Assembly: GCF_032854445.1 (NCBI RefSeq)
Contig: NC_088303.1
Location: 19,787,501-19,851,500 of the forward strand
Direction: 5' to 3'
Source: Liolophura sinensis
Taxonomy: Eukaryota > Mollusca > Polyplacophora > Chitonida > Chitonidae
DNA length: 64,000 bases
Below, piece after piece: positions 25,150 to 35,705 of the stretch; the stretch's first letter is position 1; each line of letters opens with the position of its first letter. The position numbers were made by a program, and so were the translations under genes. The notes under the pieces are model-generated. The model searched no databases and was not told where the DNA came from. It saw nothing but the letters and a program-made list of their open reading frames with translations.

Positions 25150-25438
25150 TTGCCATCAGCATTCCAGAGACCTCAACAGTCACAGGCCAACCATCATCAG
25201 CATTCCAAACTGAGGCCTCATTGGTCAGGAGCCAATCCCCATCAGCATTCCAACCAGAGGCCTCATTGGTCAGGAGCCAATCCCCATCAGCATTCCAACC
25301 AGAGGCCTCATTGGTCAGGGGCCAATCGCCATCAGCATTCCAATCAGAGACCTCGGTGTTCAGAGGCCAATGACCATCAGCATTCCAACCAGCGACCCAA
25401 TTGGTCAGGGGCCACTCGCCATCATCATTCCAACCTTG
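25150..25438. repeat. 45-bp minisatellite with paired inverted CCAAT boxes
   Basis: About six units of 45 bp each contain CATTGGTCAGG, AGCCAATC and CCATCAGCATTCCAACC. Within a unit, ATTGG and CCAAT form an inverted pair 7 bp apart. As 45 is a multiple of 3, frames stay open on both strands and give 15-residue repeats, SQSPSAFQPEASLVR on plus and GWNADGDWLLTNEAS on minus. No start context, splice signal or conservation argument supports translation. Confidence 0.85.
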
Positions 25439-28057
25439 CAGCAAGCTAGTTTTTATGTGATTATGTATATATATGTGTATATTATTTTGATGTGAAGTCA
25501 CTAAAGGTTCGACTTGGTGTAACTGTATCTTGTTATACTGAGCACAAGTCGGAGAGAGTGTCAAGGATAATTAAGCACTGAATCCTCATCAGTGCAGTCA
25601 AAATGTTATGAAACGTTGAAATCGATGCTCTCAGACTTTTCCAAACTGTCATCCAAGAACTGCATAATCCCCATTCGTTGCGGACAAGTCGACCGTATGT
25701 CCCACTCACTGATTACAAATGCTCTGTTCTTCTGTGACAAAATGACACCACAATCACTTTCACAAAGAATGATAAGTAACACTGTAGTGGGGGTTGTGGA
25801 ATGGCTGGAGTGCCCGATCCATCCGTTTCCTTCAAATCAGATGTGCTACACAAGTATGTTTATTTATCTAAAAACTCCTGATAAAAGATATACAAAGTTT
25901 CAATATAAAACCCACAGAACTTTCAGGGCTAAATAATCTAACTGATTTCAGTGAATCTGGACCACACAAAGTTATCAGTGTACAGCTGCTGACAGCTGCA
26001 TGTTAGCAGCCCATCTCCCGTCCCCCACCCAGGAGTCTGGCTATCATAGATATATAGCAAGCTTAATTTTCTCCTTATTGCCATTCTATATGGACATGTT
26101 TGGTTTATATTCTCATCTATCTTTGTGTCAGGAAATGTAATATACTTGACAAATTCAAACTTCATTGAACACTAATATGCTAAGCACAACTTTACAGTAC
26201 ATGTGAATCACCTACAATTTCATGTCATTTTTCAACAACTAACCATATTGCTGTAAAATGATAGTGGAAAATCTTTTGAAATTGTATGTGATTTCAGTAA
26301 ATCACAAAAAAAACGCTACATGATTTTTCACCAACTAATTACCCTTCTGTATTACAGTTCATACAGCAAGTGAAAAATTCCATGAAACAGAAATTATATG
26401 TCCATGGATTAGGCTCTATTGCGTCATTCTCACTCCATTAATTTGGCATATACTGACATAGCTGATAGTACTGAGGGTAATAAGTAGATACATTTTGACG
26501 ACCATAAACATTTTCTAGATTATATAAGAACAGCTGGAGAAATTGAAGCATGTTGCATTTTTTCAGACAAAACAGCATGAAATAGTAAGGAACACCACTG
26601 GCCTTTCTGTGAGTTGAGGCTGATACTAAGCCCCCATACAAAGTCTGTTGGGAGCTACAAGAGCCACACTACAGCTGTCAACACACTGTGACAAACAAGA
26701 CCTATTTATTTGTCAAAACAAAACATAAAAACATCCATGTCTTTCTTCCCCTTGAAAAGCACACCACCCAGGGGGTGTGACAGAGGTTTACATCCATGGG
26801 GGCACATCTGTTAAGATCCCTCCCCTTGGAGGATGAATTTACACTCTATCGCTAACAAATCTAACCCCATTCACCACAATGCCAGGCTTGAGCTACTAGC
26901 CATGTCTTACAAGATACCAGAAGTAATTCCCTGCTTCTTTTATACTGCATCTTACACAGAGGTGAAATAAAATGTATAAACCTTCTCACTGAACTATAAT
27001 GTCATGAGATCTTGGAAGAGGCACAGACAAATTCTGGGTACTTCATATTTTGACAGAAGACTGAGGATATGACCTGACATCAACATAACAGGTAAAACAA
27101 CATGGACTGCAGCTATATGTAACAATCCATGGGAGTTTGCATACAGAAATACATGAAAATAACCTTACTGATCAGTTCATGCAGAGTGGTGCTCTAAAAT
27201 GGAGAATAATCATTTCTGATTATAGTGTACACTCCAAACCATGGCTTAACACAGCGTAGAAAATAAATCCCTCCAAAATATCAGGTTATTTTTATGGGCA
27301 AGATGCTATATCATCAATCATCATCATGTCAACAAGTTGGCAAAAGAGTTTCAAAATACTGACTAGTGAATGAACAAGCACACAAACAAACTCCAAAACA
27401 TAGCCAATTCCTAAGGTTCACCCCATTTAAGTCCACAGCAAATTCGATCCGATTCAGTCCATCAGTTTGTGCAGATATACAGCCAGCCAGCCTTCCCAGT
27501 CAAAATATATAACAGACAAATGAGTGGAAGGACGTACCATAAAGGTTTATCAATGTTGACATGCTGAAGATTGCAGACAAATTTGCTAAATATTGATTCG
27601 ATTATTAGTTTTGAAAATCTTGTGAGGACAAGGTAACAACACAGTTGCAAAAACCATTATATGTACTCAGTCAATGGCTATCAGTTGGGGAATTAAGTAA
27701 TCATTTTAACTTTACAGTTTATGGGAATCAATTAATGGTTGACCTGATCAAGCTTCTTGTTACTGATAATTTTATGTCAACAGAAATATATACTAGTTGA
27801 CCCTTTAAGATCATGTTATTGTTATGCAAATAGTGACAAGCTGTAAAGCAGAGCGTAGTCTGACTCCCGATCGTCAGCAACCTGACGCAGTCGACCTCTG
27901 CGTAGTACTTATATGGAAAAGTTTGACAAAGCCTTACGATCATGAGCAACTGGCAGCATCTGATCAGCTTCAGTTTCCGTGTATGTAGGTCGACTACGAC
28001 TATGAACCGATACTTAGCAGCGTGACTATCATGTGACCTGTTCATTATGGCGGCGCC
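25439..28057. other. Non-coding sequence
   Basis: No gene is supportable. A 112-codon minus-strand frame at 27728-28066 abuts the MADF-bearing element. Its CpG-rich part at about 27840-28057 may belong to that element. Confidence 0.4.
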
Positions 28058-28630
28058 CTTGTACACGATGCGTGGATGTAATTGATATCATGTCTAATAT
28101 ACCTTTTCTTTCAAAATGTATGGTCCGTTTATTCCAACTTTTCATTTCATTCCCCCATTCGGTGAAATTTAGGAAAGACAAATTTAATCATTTGTTCTAA
28201 TCATAGCCCGCTCCGTCCTTACACTCCCTGTTTACATCATGTGCTTTCTCGATGCGTTGCAAGAGGTGTCATACAAGCACAGTTTAATCCTCCACATATC
28301 GATAAGCTTATTTTCCACCTGATCGATCCACTCAGTGGTCGCCATCTTCATCAAGTTACTCATGCATGTGATGCATCCTAAATGCATCACATGACGCATC
28401 ACTTGGTGCAACTGTGACCAACTGGACGCAAATATACGCAGATCGATGGAAATGGGGACAATTTGATGCTTTGAGTCGCAGAAAAGTAGAACATGCTCAA
28501 CTCCGAGCAACTGCAGAATCAGCAGTTGTCGGTAATCGCAAGCATGCGTAGATCAACCAAAACCAGCATCCGATTGTATGCTCCCAGTTGCTCCTAGTTG
28601 CTTCCAGTCGCCAGGTCGATCCATGCCTGG
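28058..28630 (-). mobile_element. Element with MADF-like fragment, copy 2
   Basis: It is co-linear with 5146-5710 over about 570 bp but keeps more CpG sites, so it looks younger or less mutated. An inverted CpG-bearing stretch near 28360-28410 (GTGATGCATCC...GATGCATCACATGACGCATC) is not in copy 1. The right end again has CAGTTGCT/CAGTTGCTTCCAGTCGCC repeats. Confidence 0.6.
28232..28345 (-). pseudogene. MADF-like domain fragment
   Basis: From the ATG at 28345 it reads MATTEWIDQVENKLIDMWR, followed by LCLYDTSCNASRKHMM and a stop. The W...LI.(L/M)WR...LYDTS pattern matches the first helices of MADF-type DNA-binding domains. The frame is cut after about 37 residues, so no complete domain is encoded. 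Confidence 0.5.
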
Positions 28631-28761
28631 TGTAATGACTCCCATGCATCTCTATATAAACCATCACTCGGTATAAGCACAATGTTTAATCCATTTGCTT
28701 TTTTCTGCAGCAACGACAAGCATTTTACCTTTACAATGGCTTAGTAAGAATGAAGAAAAAA

Positions 28762-29195
28762 TAATGAATTGAATCAACAAACATCAGGGTGTTACCTCTC
28801 TTTGCTCATCCAACTTTATAACAATAACTTTTGACTATGACACACGATAACTTTTGGGTTTCGTTCGAGACGATGAAGAGAACTTGACGCAAAGGTGGCC
28901 TATCACTTTCGTTTTCCTGTCACGTGTTTTCGAGAGCGCGGGCGCAAACAACTGAGAGTTACCGCCCCCTATCGTCCGCCTACTGCTTTCAAAAGCATTT
29001 CTTTACCGTATGAACTTGCAGATATTTGTCATTACACTGTTAGTGCAAATAGGAATAAGCGAGCCATCTGTGTGACAAAAGCTTGAATATCATATTCTCC
29101 GGAGCTGTAATTCGATCTTTAACACCCAAAATTCAGAATTCGGTAAGCGTTAGCCCCGTTATTTATATGTCTTCGCCAACAACCGTACGAGAGTA
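28762..29195. repeat. CpG-rich segment, duplicated copy 1
   Basis: It starts with TGAATCAACAAACATCAGGG and ends with the ...TTAGCCCCGTTATTTATATGTC block. The same start recurs near 29507 and the same end near 30165-30188. Between them lies a CpG-dense stretch (about 28905-28990) with CACGTG, GCGCGGGCGC and CCGCCCCCTAT. It is promoter-like in composition, but no gene start is evident. Confidence 0.6.
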
Positions 29196-29501
29196 TATGG
29201 ATTCGTGACCCTTTAATATCTGGTTAGTCCTGTGGCGTTGAACTGTTCATCATAACTGCTGAAATCTTAGTTGGGATCTGTTCATTTTTTGGCCAGGGGC
29301 TTAACGCAGTACACTATATGAGGAGAAATCATCGCAATATCCGGCTAAACCCATCGTTAAATACTATCCACACACCTGAATTGTATCTAAAATAACTATT
29401 AGGCCGAAAGGGCTGGTCATAGTTATCTGTATATGCATGATGTCTACATGTTTCCACATGTAACAAAAAACGACAAAACGGCATCTGTTTATGATACCGC
29501 T

Positions 29502-30190
29502 AAAGACTGAATCAACAAACATCAGGGTTTACCTGCCTGTGCTTCGCCAACTTTATGAAAATAACTTCTGACAAAGATATATATATATATATATACCTTA
29601 ACTTACAAGTAGCTGCCTGCAAAACGACAACGACGTCAATATCACCTTCCGCCTTCACAACACACATTTTGTGTTAATCCGGTGGGCCCCCTATTGCCCC
29701 CGATGTAATATTCTTGGCATACCGGTATCTATACAATGTTCCAATAATAGAGTTTCGTGTACCGTCTAAATATTTCACAAAATGATACAATTGCACACTG
29801 ACATTTATACAGCCGGTGCAGAGGCCTATACGAAGTTATACGAAGCAATTGTAAATTCCACATGTTGTGAAGAGATACGTCGCTATGACAAACTTGACAA
29901 GCTTGACGCACTGTTGCGACAGCTTTGTGATAATGGCTCCTAGTTGTAAAGCTAAAACGGTGATGTGCCGTTAACAGTTATAAAGCACTCCAATTCGTCC
30001 GCCCGTTGTTTTGTAGAATGGTTTCTTACCATATAAGCGTAACCTCATTATTAGAAATTTTATTCTAATTTTATTCAAATCTTTTTGTTTGCCAAATGAT
30101 TTAGTATTGTATATCCTTTAGCTGTAATTCGAAATTAAATGTCCAAAATTCAAGCGGTTCTAAGAGTTATGCCCCCTATCTGTATGTCAG
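29502..30190. repeat. Duplicated copy 2 of the CpG-rich segment
   Basis: It repeats the blocks of 28762-29195 in the same order: TGAATCAACAAACATCAGGG, CCAACTTTAT, TAACTT.TGAC, CCCCCTAT, then GTCCGCC, TAGCTGTAATTCGA, CCAAAATTCA and TATGTC. It carries about 285 bp of extra sequence in the middle and an (AT)n tract at about 29577-29597. Confidence 0.55.
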
Positions 30191-31451
30191 CCTGTATCGT
30201 GTATGTTTGCCAGCTCAAATCACAGATCTCAAGTACTCCAGTTTTCTTGTGCATGTTTATTAAGGTTACATTTCACTTAGAATTTACTTATTGGACAGAC
30301 GTTTAACGCTGGACACGAGAATAACTGTGTTGAACAACATCAGGTGGAATACCCAAGGCAATGGGGTGGGGGGTGAATGGCACCATATGAGAGGAAAAAA
30401 TACTCTGCCAAGTACGGTACTTGACAAACCTTTTTAGTATATTAGGTATTTAGGAAAGTTTTAACTTAATCTCCCTATGAATATGTTGTGATACAATCCA
30501 GATACAACAAGTGAGTAACACTCAGATATGCATGTTTAAACATTTTCTTTATTTCAACTCTGTATGTAGGCCTACTGACGATGATGCAAAGCCCATTCAT
30601 GAACAGTTCCAGGTTACTGAAAAAATTTACAGAAACAAAACACATAAAAGAGACCAAAACATCCAAGCCTAATTATTTTCCCCTTATTTTAAATCCACAC
30701 GTCCAGAAAATTTAGCAGAACATAAAGAACACACCATACAACATATCACAGTAACTCTGTATAAATACAATGGCTACATAAGACCTCAAATACATATACT
30801 AATTATCTGGCTCCAGTGAAATAAGATGATACAAGGCCCATTACCTGCATGGCATACAGTAATAGATCAGATATCAATGAACACTCATGAACATCCTTAA
30901 CTAAAATGTTCATAGTAAACTCGTACAGAGTTAGATGAAATTACCATATGCAGAAAACAGGGAATGAGGCAACACCTTTTTTTGTGGTGGTGGTTCTTTC
31001 TTTGTTTTGATTTGGTGGGATGGGGGTTCATGAATAACACAACAGGAATTATTTACAGAAAATGTGATAGAAAAAATCCTATAAATGTGCTGATTGATAG
31101 ATGTATAACAGACTTTTCTCTACAACAAATGCCTTTACAAATTACCACTTGTAGATGTTTAATGTTTACTTCTTTCATTTATTTCAAAAAAAAAGTCTAA
31201 CATAATTGAAAGATTAAATTACAGTATTATGGACTAAAATCCGATTGTATTGTACATGTGTAAACAGGCACTGAAAAACACATCATGACTAGCTTAAGTT
31301 CCTCAAGACAGAATTCTTAACTCCGAAAGGCTCAACAAACAAGACTGGTACTGCTCCCCTGGAAGGCCACAGGCTTATGTGCATATTTCTCCATAGGTCT
31401 TTATACCCTCCTGATCCTGATAGCTCTAAAGTAGGCAACTCTCAGATTATA
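30191..31451. other. Non-coding sequence
   Basis: AT-rich, with no recognisable gene or repeat. Confidence 0.4.
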
Positions 31452-31620
31452 TTCATTTATTTATTTATCTGATAGGAGCTTTACACCATACTCAAGACCA
31501 TTTCACTTATATGACTTTGGACAGCATTATGGTGGGAGGAAACATTGCACAGCTCAAGGGTAAACCCATGACCATCCGCAAGCTGCTGACAAACCTTCCC
31601 ACATATGACCCCCTCAGATT
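31452..31620 (-). mobile_element. SINE family A copy
   Basis: A TTTATTTATTTATCTGATAG tail complement is followed by TTTACACCATACTCAAGA, ATTTCACTTATA, CAGCATTATGGTGGGAGGAA and CCCATGACCATCCGCAAGC. The order is identical to 1966-2131. Confidence 0.7.
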
Positions 31621-32294
31621 ACGTTTCATACATGTACATATACAGTCCAATTGGTACATGTACTTCAAAAGTTTTCACTTTGCATATATAATTTTTCACC
31701 AACATAATCATTGGCTCAGGTGGCCACAATACCGGTTGACCAATAGAGAACACCAGTACTGTTTCTCCCTGGTAAAAGATAATTTACCACTACATGTATA
31801 AAGGAAAACAACAAAATCTTCTTCCGACACTACACAGAGAATACTTTGCAGATTTAGTAAGTTTAAGATGTCAGTCTGGAGGTCATGCTATTCTGAAGTT
31901 TACATACTGGTGATAAGTAATACTAAAAAGTCATTCACCGCTTCAAACCCAGTTCAGAATCTTCTTCTCCCCCTTTCGTACAAAAGGATAAATAAACCTA
32001 GGTGGGATATGAAAAATGCAAGAAATTTGTAAACCGTTTTGTACAAAAACTGCCAAACGGAGGTTCTCATTTTCCAGTGTGAACAGTAGCATAAACCCAT
32101 CAAACTTACCCTGCACAGATTTTTTTTGAAGGCTATTAAAAGGCAAAAACTGATATTTTTTCTCCCACACCCTTGATAATTTGAGCTGGTTTCACCCCAC
32201 TGCAGAGGAAATGAAGTTGGACAGTTCTTTAGTGTTTAGCCTGTATTTTGGTTATGCTCCTATCAAATATTGGACAGGTTTGAAGTTAGTCAGC
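31621..32294. other. Non-coding sequence
   Basis: No feature is recognised. Confidence 0.4.
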
Positions 32295-32402
32295 TGAATA
32301 AATTTATTTAATTATTTGATTAGAGTTTTACACCGTGCTTAAGAATATTTCACTTACACGATGGTGGCCAGCATTGAGGTGGGAAAAGAAGGCAGAAGCT
32401 GG
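32295..32402 (-). mobile_element. SINE family A fragment
   Basis: TTTATTTAATTATTTGATTA, TTTTACACCGTGCTTAAGAA and ATTTCACTTACACGATGG identify a 3'-end fragment of family A in reverse orientation. Confidence 0.6.
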
Positions 32403-33407
32403 TGGAAGAGTTGAACAATAATAAAAAAAAATGTTGGGCGAATTATTGTGAATCAATCCATTATTTTGAACTTTTGGTCTGAGTACACATGTACCTTAAG
32501 GAAGTATTCCTGAAATAGCAGTGAAGTGTTTTGAACAAAAAAGCTTTTCTACATGTTAATGACAAGGCAAATTTTGACAAAGACAAAGCACAAGTTGGTG
32601 TCCTCCAGAGTTGCAAATATGTAATATTTACATTGTCACTTGTATATAATCTTTCTGACATAATTATTTTGTATGTTCCACTAAACATAAAACCAGATGA
32701 TACATAATGTATGTTGAAATGATACCTTGAAAATGTGGTTAACTTGTAAATATTATGGTCCATATACATGTACTAACATACATCACATTTGTTATCATTT
32801 GAAGAGATAAAAGAATGAGATCACTCAAATAACTTTTTCAAGTTTACAAGTACCTTGGTGTTAAAGAAGTAAATCTAAATTATTAATTATAGAAGAGCCT
32901 AAAGTCAAAACCTCTTATCAGGCCAAAGTAGTGCGCCCCAATAACTCCCCCCCCCCCCTCCCACTATTCTTATCTGGCAACTGGGAAAGGTCAGATGGTT
33001 TCATAACCACAGCTGCAGGTCCATCCTAAAATAACATTGCAACATTCAACATTTAAAGTTGAAGTGCATAACCTTCCATTTGATTGGCCTGATCCAGAAA
33101 CAGAGTTTATCCCATGAAATGGATGCTCCATTTTTTGCTCTTATCAATTTCTCAAGTTTGTACCGCATGCTATAACAAAGTTCTTTTTTTTGGCCAACAA
33201 AAGGTTTGTAGATATTTATGGGCATGGAAGTTCCTGCCACCAAAGATGTGAAAATCTCCCGAAGATGGGCACCAAAATATTGACTTGACCCGGGTTAACT
33301 GGGTTAACTAAAGCTGCATGTCCAGAAAATGGGGACACCAGGACTGCACATGGTTGGTCCAGAGATTCTTACTTTTGAGCTCTTCTGTTCACATGTTGAT
33401 ATGTATG
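32403..33407. other. Non-coding sequence
   Basis: No gene is recognised. A C-run is present at about 32946-32958. Confidence 0.4.
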
Positions 33408-33665
33408 TACGCTTGGGATTTTATATCCTACTTAATTTTTCAGTCATATGATGAGGAGTCATTTATTGGTGTGTGTACATATTATACTGTTATACTGTCT
33501 GGTGGGAGGGCGAGCCAATGCTGCCAAAGTGCTGCTGTCACTGACGTACTGTGCTGAAGATACCAGATATGACACCACACCCAGTCACCTTATACTGACC
33601 CCGGGCCAACCAGTCATATTTTATTGATCAACAGTGATGAGTGCCAAGCACGGTAGTGCTTCTCT
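33408..33665 (-). mobile_element. SINE family B (subfamily 2) copy
   Basis: The blocks ACGCTTGGGATTTTATATCC, TTTTTCAGTCATATGATGA, TGGTGGGAGGGCGAGCC, GTGCTGAAGATACCAGA and TATGACACCACACCCAGTCA match the element at 57776-58138 in order. The tRNA-like end is missing. Confidence 0.6.
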
Positions 33666-34230
33666 TATATTTATGCTCGCTCATAACATACACTTGTAGG
33701 CATACAAACAGTATAAAGCTGCTGAATGTCAAAAATTCTTTGGGACCAAACTATTAAAGTTGTTTTGCTGATACATGTCCAAGGTATTAAGAAAAGAGCA
33801 CCAAGCTAATTGGAAGAATGCATTAGAGCTTTAAGACAAAATCCTCTAATTTCCTAGTTTTATACACTATTCAAAACCAATGTAGGGGACTGTTTCCCTA
33901 TCAGAGAACTTAGTGTTACTGATAAACTGTTCATCTCATTTAACAGCACCTACATTTTCGAAATACTACATTTACAAAGACAGTATGTCTCCTGAATATT
34001 ATGCTCGTACCTGTACTTGCACATGTCAGTAAATGCTGTCGCACCTAAAAACTAGACAAAAACACAGCACCGTAGTGAGTATATGTAGAAAAATTGAGAA
34101 GCACAACACTGAATGAGTAATGTATGACTATCTCTGACATGTACCTTTGTGGTCGTTGTTTGCTTGGGTGTTAACACAGCTTTGTTAAATATTTAAGACA
34201 AATCACAACACTGTGTAGATGTAGCTCCAT

Positions 34231-34363
34231 GCCAATGACACTAGACATGACACCACACTAACCATTCATCACTCTGCCAATGACACTAGACATGACACCA
34301 CACTAACCATTCATCACTCTGCCAATGACACTAGACATGACACCACACCAACCACTCATAACT
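34231..34363. repeat. 45-bp repeat, three copies (site 1)
   Basis: Units start with GCCAATGACACTAGACATGA at 34231, 34276 and 34321, exactly 45 bp apart. The same unit is repeated three times at 36464-36583. Its core (GACACCAGACATGACACC in the other site's first unit) is the same as an internal block of SINE family B, so the minisatellite probably grew from a SINE fragment. Confidence 0.85.
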
Positions 34364-34991
34364 GCACTTCAATAATGGGTGAGCGGTGTTTATTCATATG
34401 CTAAGCATTTAATCAAAAAGCACCAAACTATCATTTTAACAGTCTGAGACCTGACCGGCCTTAGGTCTGATCACTGGTGACTGGTCAGCTACAATCACTG
34501 CAGGCACTCTAGCCACTGAGCAGCAGTGTCAGACTTGTAACCAAACCCTAAAACATCAAGTATGTTTCAGTGTTGATTATAAGATATTAATTCAATGTCT
34601 TGAAACAACTGCTGAATTCTGCTTTTTGCCGAATTCTCAGATTTCAGATAAACTCTATGAATAACAAACTTTTATCAATGGTCCCATGACAGGTTGGAAT
34701 ATCCAGGCTTTGCCACATCATTAAAAATCTTTGGTAGTAAAACAGAATCTACAACCATCTGTATTTATCTAAAAATCTGTAATAATCATATTATCTCCCT
34801 TTTATAACAGCGTACAAAATAGTGATCTTTGCTGTTTCCTATGAAACTTACATAATATCTCTTTTTTTCAACATAATAAATAAATTATGCCCTATCTATC
34901 TCCGGCATCACAAGATTTTTAACGTGAGATTCTTGTGTTTCTTTCTGATGGTTTTTTAATGTTTTTATGACCCTAGAGGTAACACAACTTA

Positions 34992-34997
34992 TTTATT
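34992..34997 (-). terminator. Candidate poly(A) signal of VPS9D1
   Basis: The minus strand reads AATAAA about 610 bases after the VPS9D1 stop codon. It is the first canonical hexamer I find downstream of the stop. No transcript evidence is available. Confidence 0.3.
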
Positions 34998-35608
34998 TGC
35001 CAATTGCAATGGTTTTCCTTCAACAAGATTGTTATCTCCTCTTAACATTTCTACTATCAAACGTCCTATTCTAGGATGAGAATAGCATAACATTTAAAAA
35101 GGCCTCAATGACATAATATTTAAAATGATCATTTGATTTGTCCCATAAATCATCAAGGTTGTGAGAAACAGCCAGGGGAGAAAACCACAACTACTAGAGC
35201 AGCTAAATGGACCTCAAAATATTATTCCAGAGTGATAAAAATATTTCTTTTGTGCTTTTAAAAGTCTAACAATGGAAATCACTTTTAAATTACATAAAAT
35301 ACATGTAAAAGAATTTCAAATTGAATCCTGTAGACATAAAGCATAGTTACTTTTTAGCAATCCTCAGAGTATGAAATTCATTTTCTCACTATCTATAAAT
35401 TATGTCATGCCTAGAAATATTATTCTCACAAATCACAGACTTAAATTTGAGTGGCTGACAATGTTAACACAATTATGTTACAGTGCATGGAACATCCCAC
35501 ACAGTAGTGCTTTGCCAAACTATGCTGTATTTCATGAAAAAGCACAACCAATGTACCTAAATGATAGGACACCTGTTATATCAGAGCTACATTAAACCGA
35601 TCATCCAA

Positions 35609-35705
35609 TCACTGCTTTGCAATTGCTCTCTTGTGGATAGACACAATGTAGTTTATCGCAGTTTGTACAGACGTCAGACAGTAACCTTCCTCTCCCATTA
35701 AATAC
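35609..35705 (-). CDS. VPS9D1: VPS9D1 exon 14 (catalytic Tyr, stop)
   Basis: The acceptor is TTCTTTCAG. It encodes [20 protein letters not shown] and [11 protein letters not shown], ending at TGA (35611-35609). The Tyr in EEGYCLTS matches the conserved VPS9 tyrosine. Confidence 0.95.

Noticed and set aside
25139-25564. A 141-codon minus-strand frame with WNADGDWLLTNEAS repeats as a possible repeat protein
   Set aside because: The 45-bp repeat length forces open frames on both strands, and the non-repeat flanks show no domain, promoter or splice signals.
27728-28066. A 112-codon minus-strand frame as the continuation of the MADF-bearing gene
   Set aside because: It is not matched in copy 1 of the element, shows no MADF second half, and has no splice signals linking it to the fragment.
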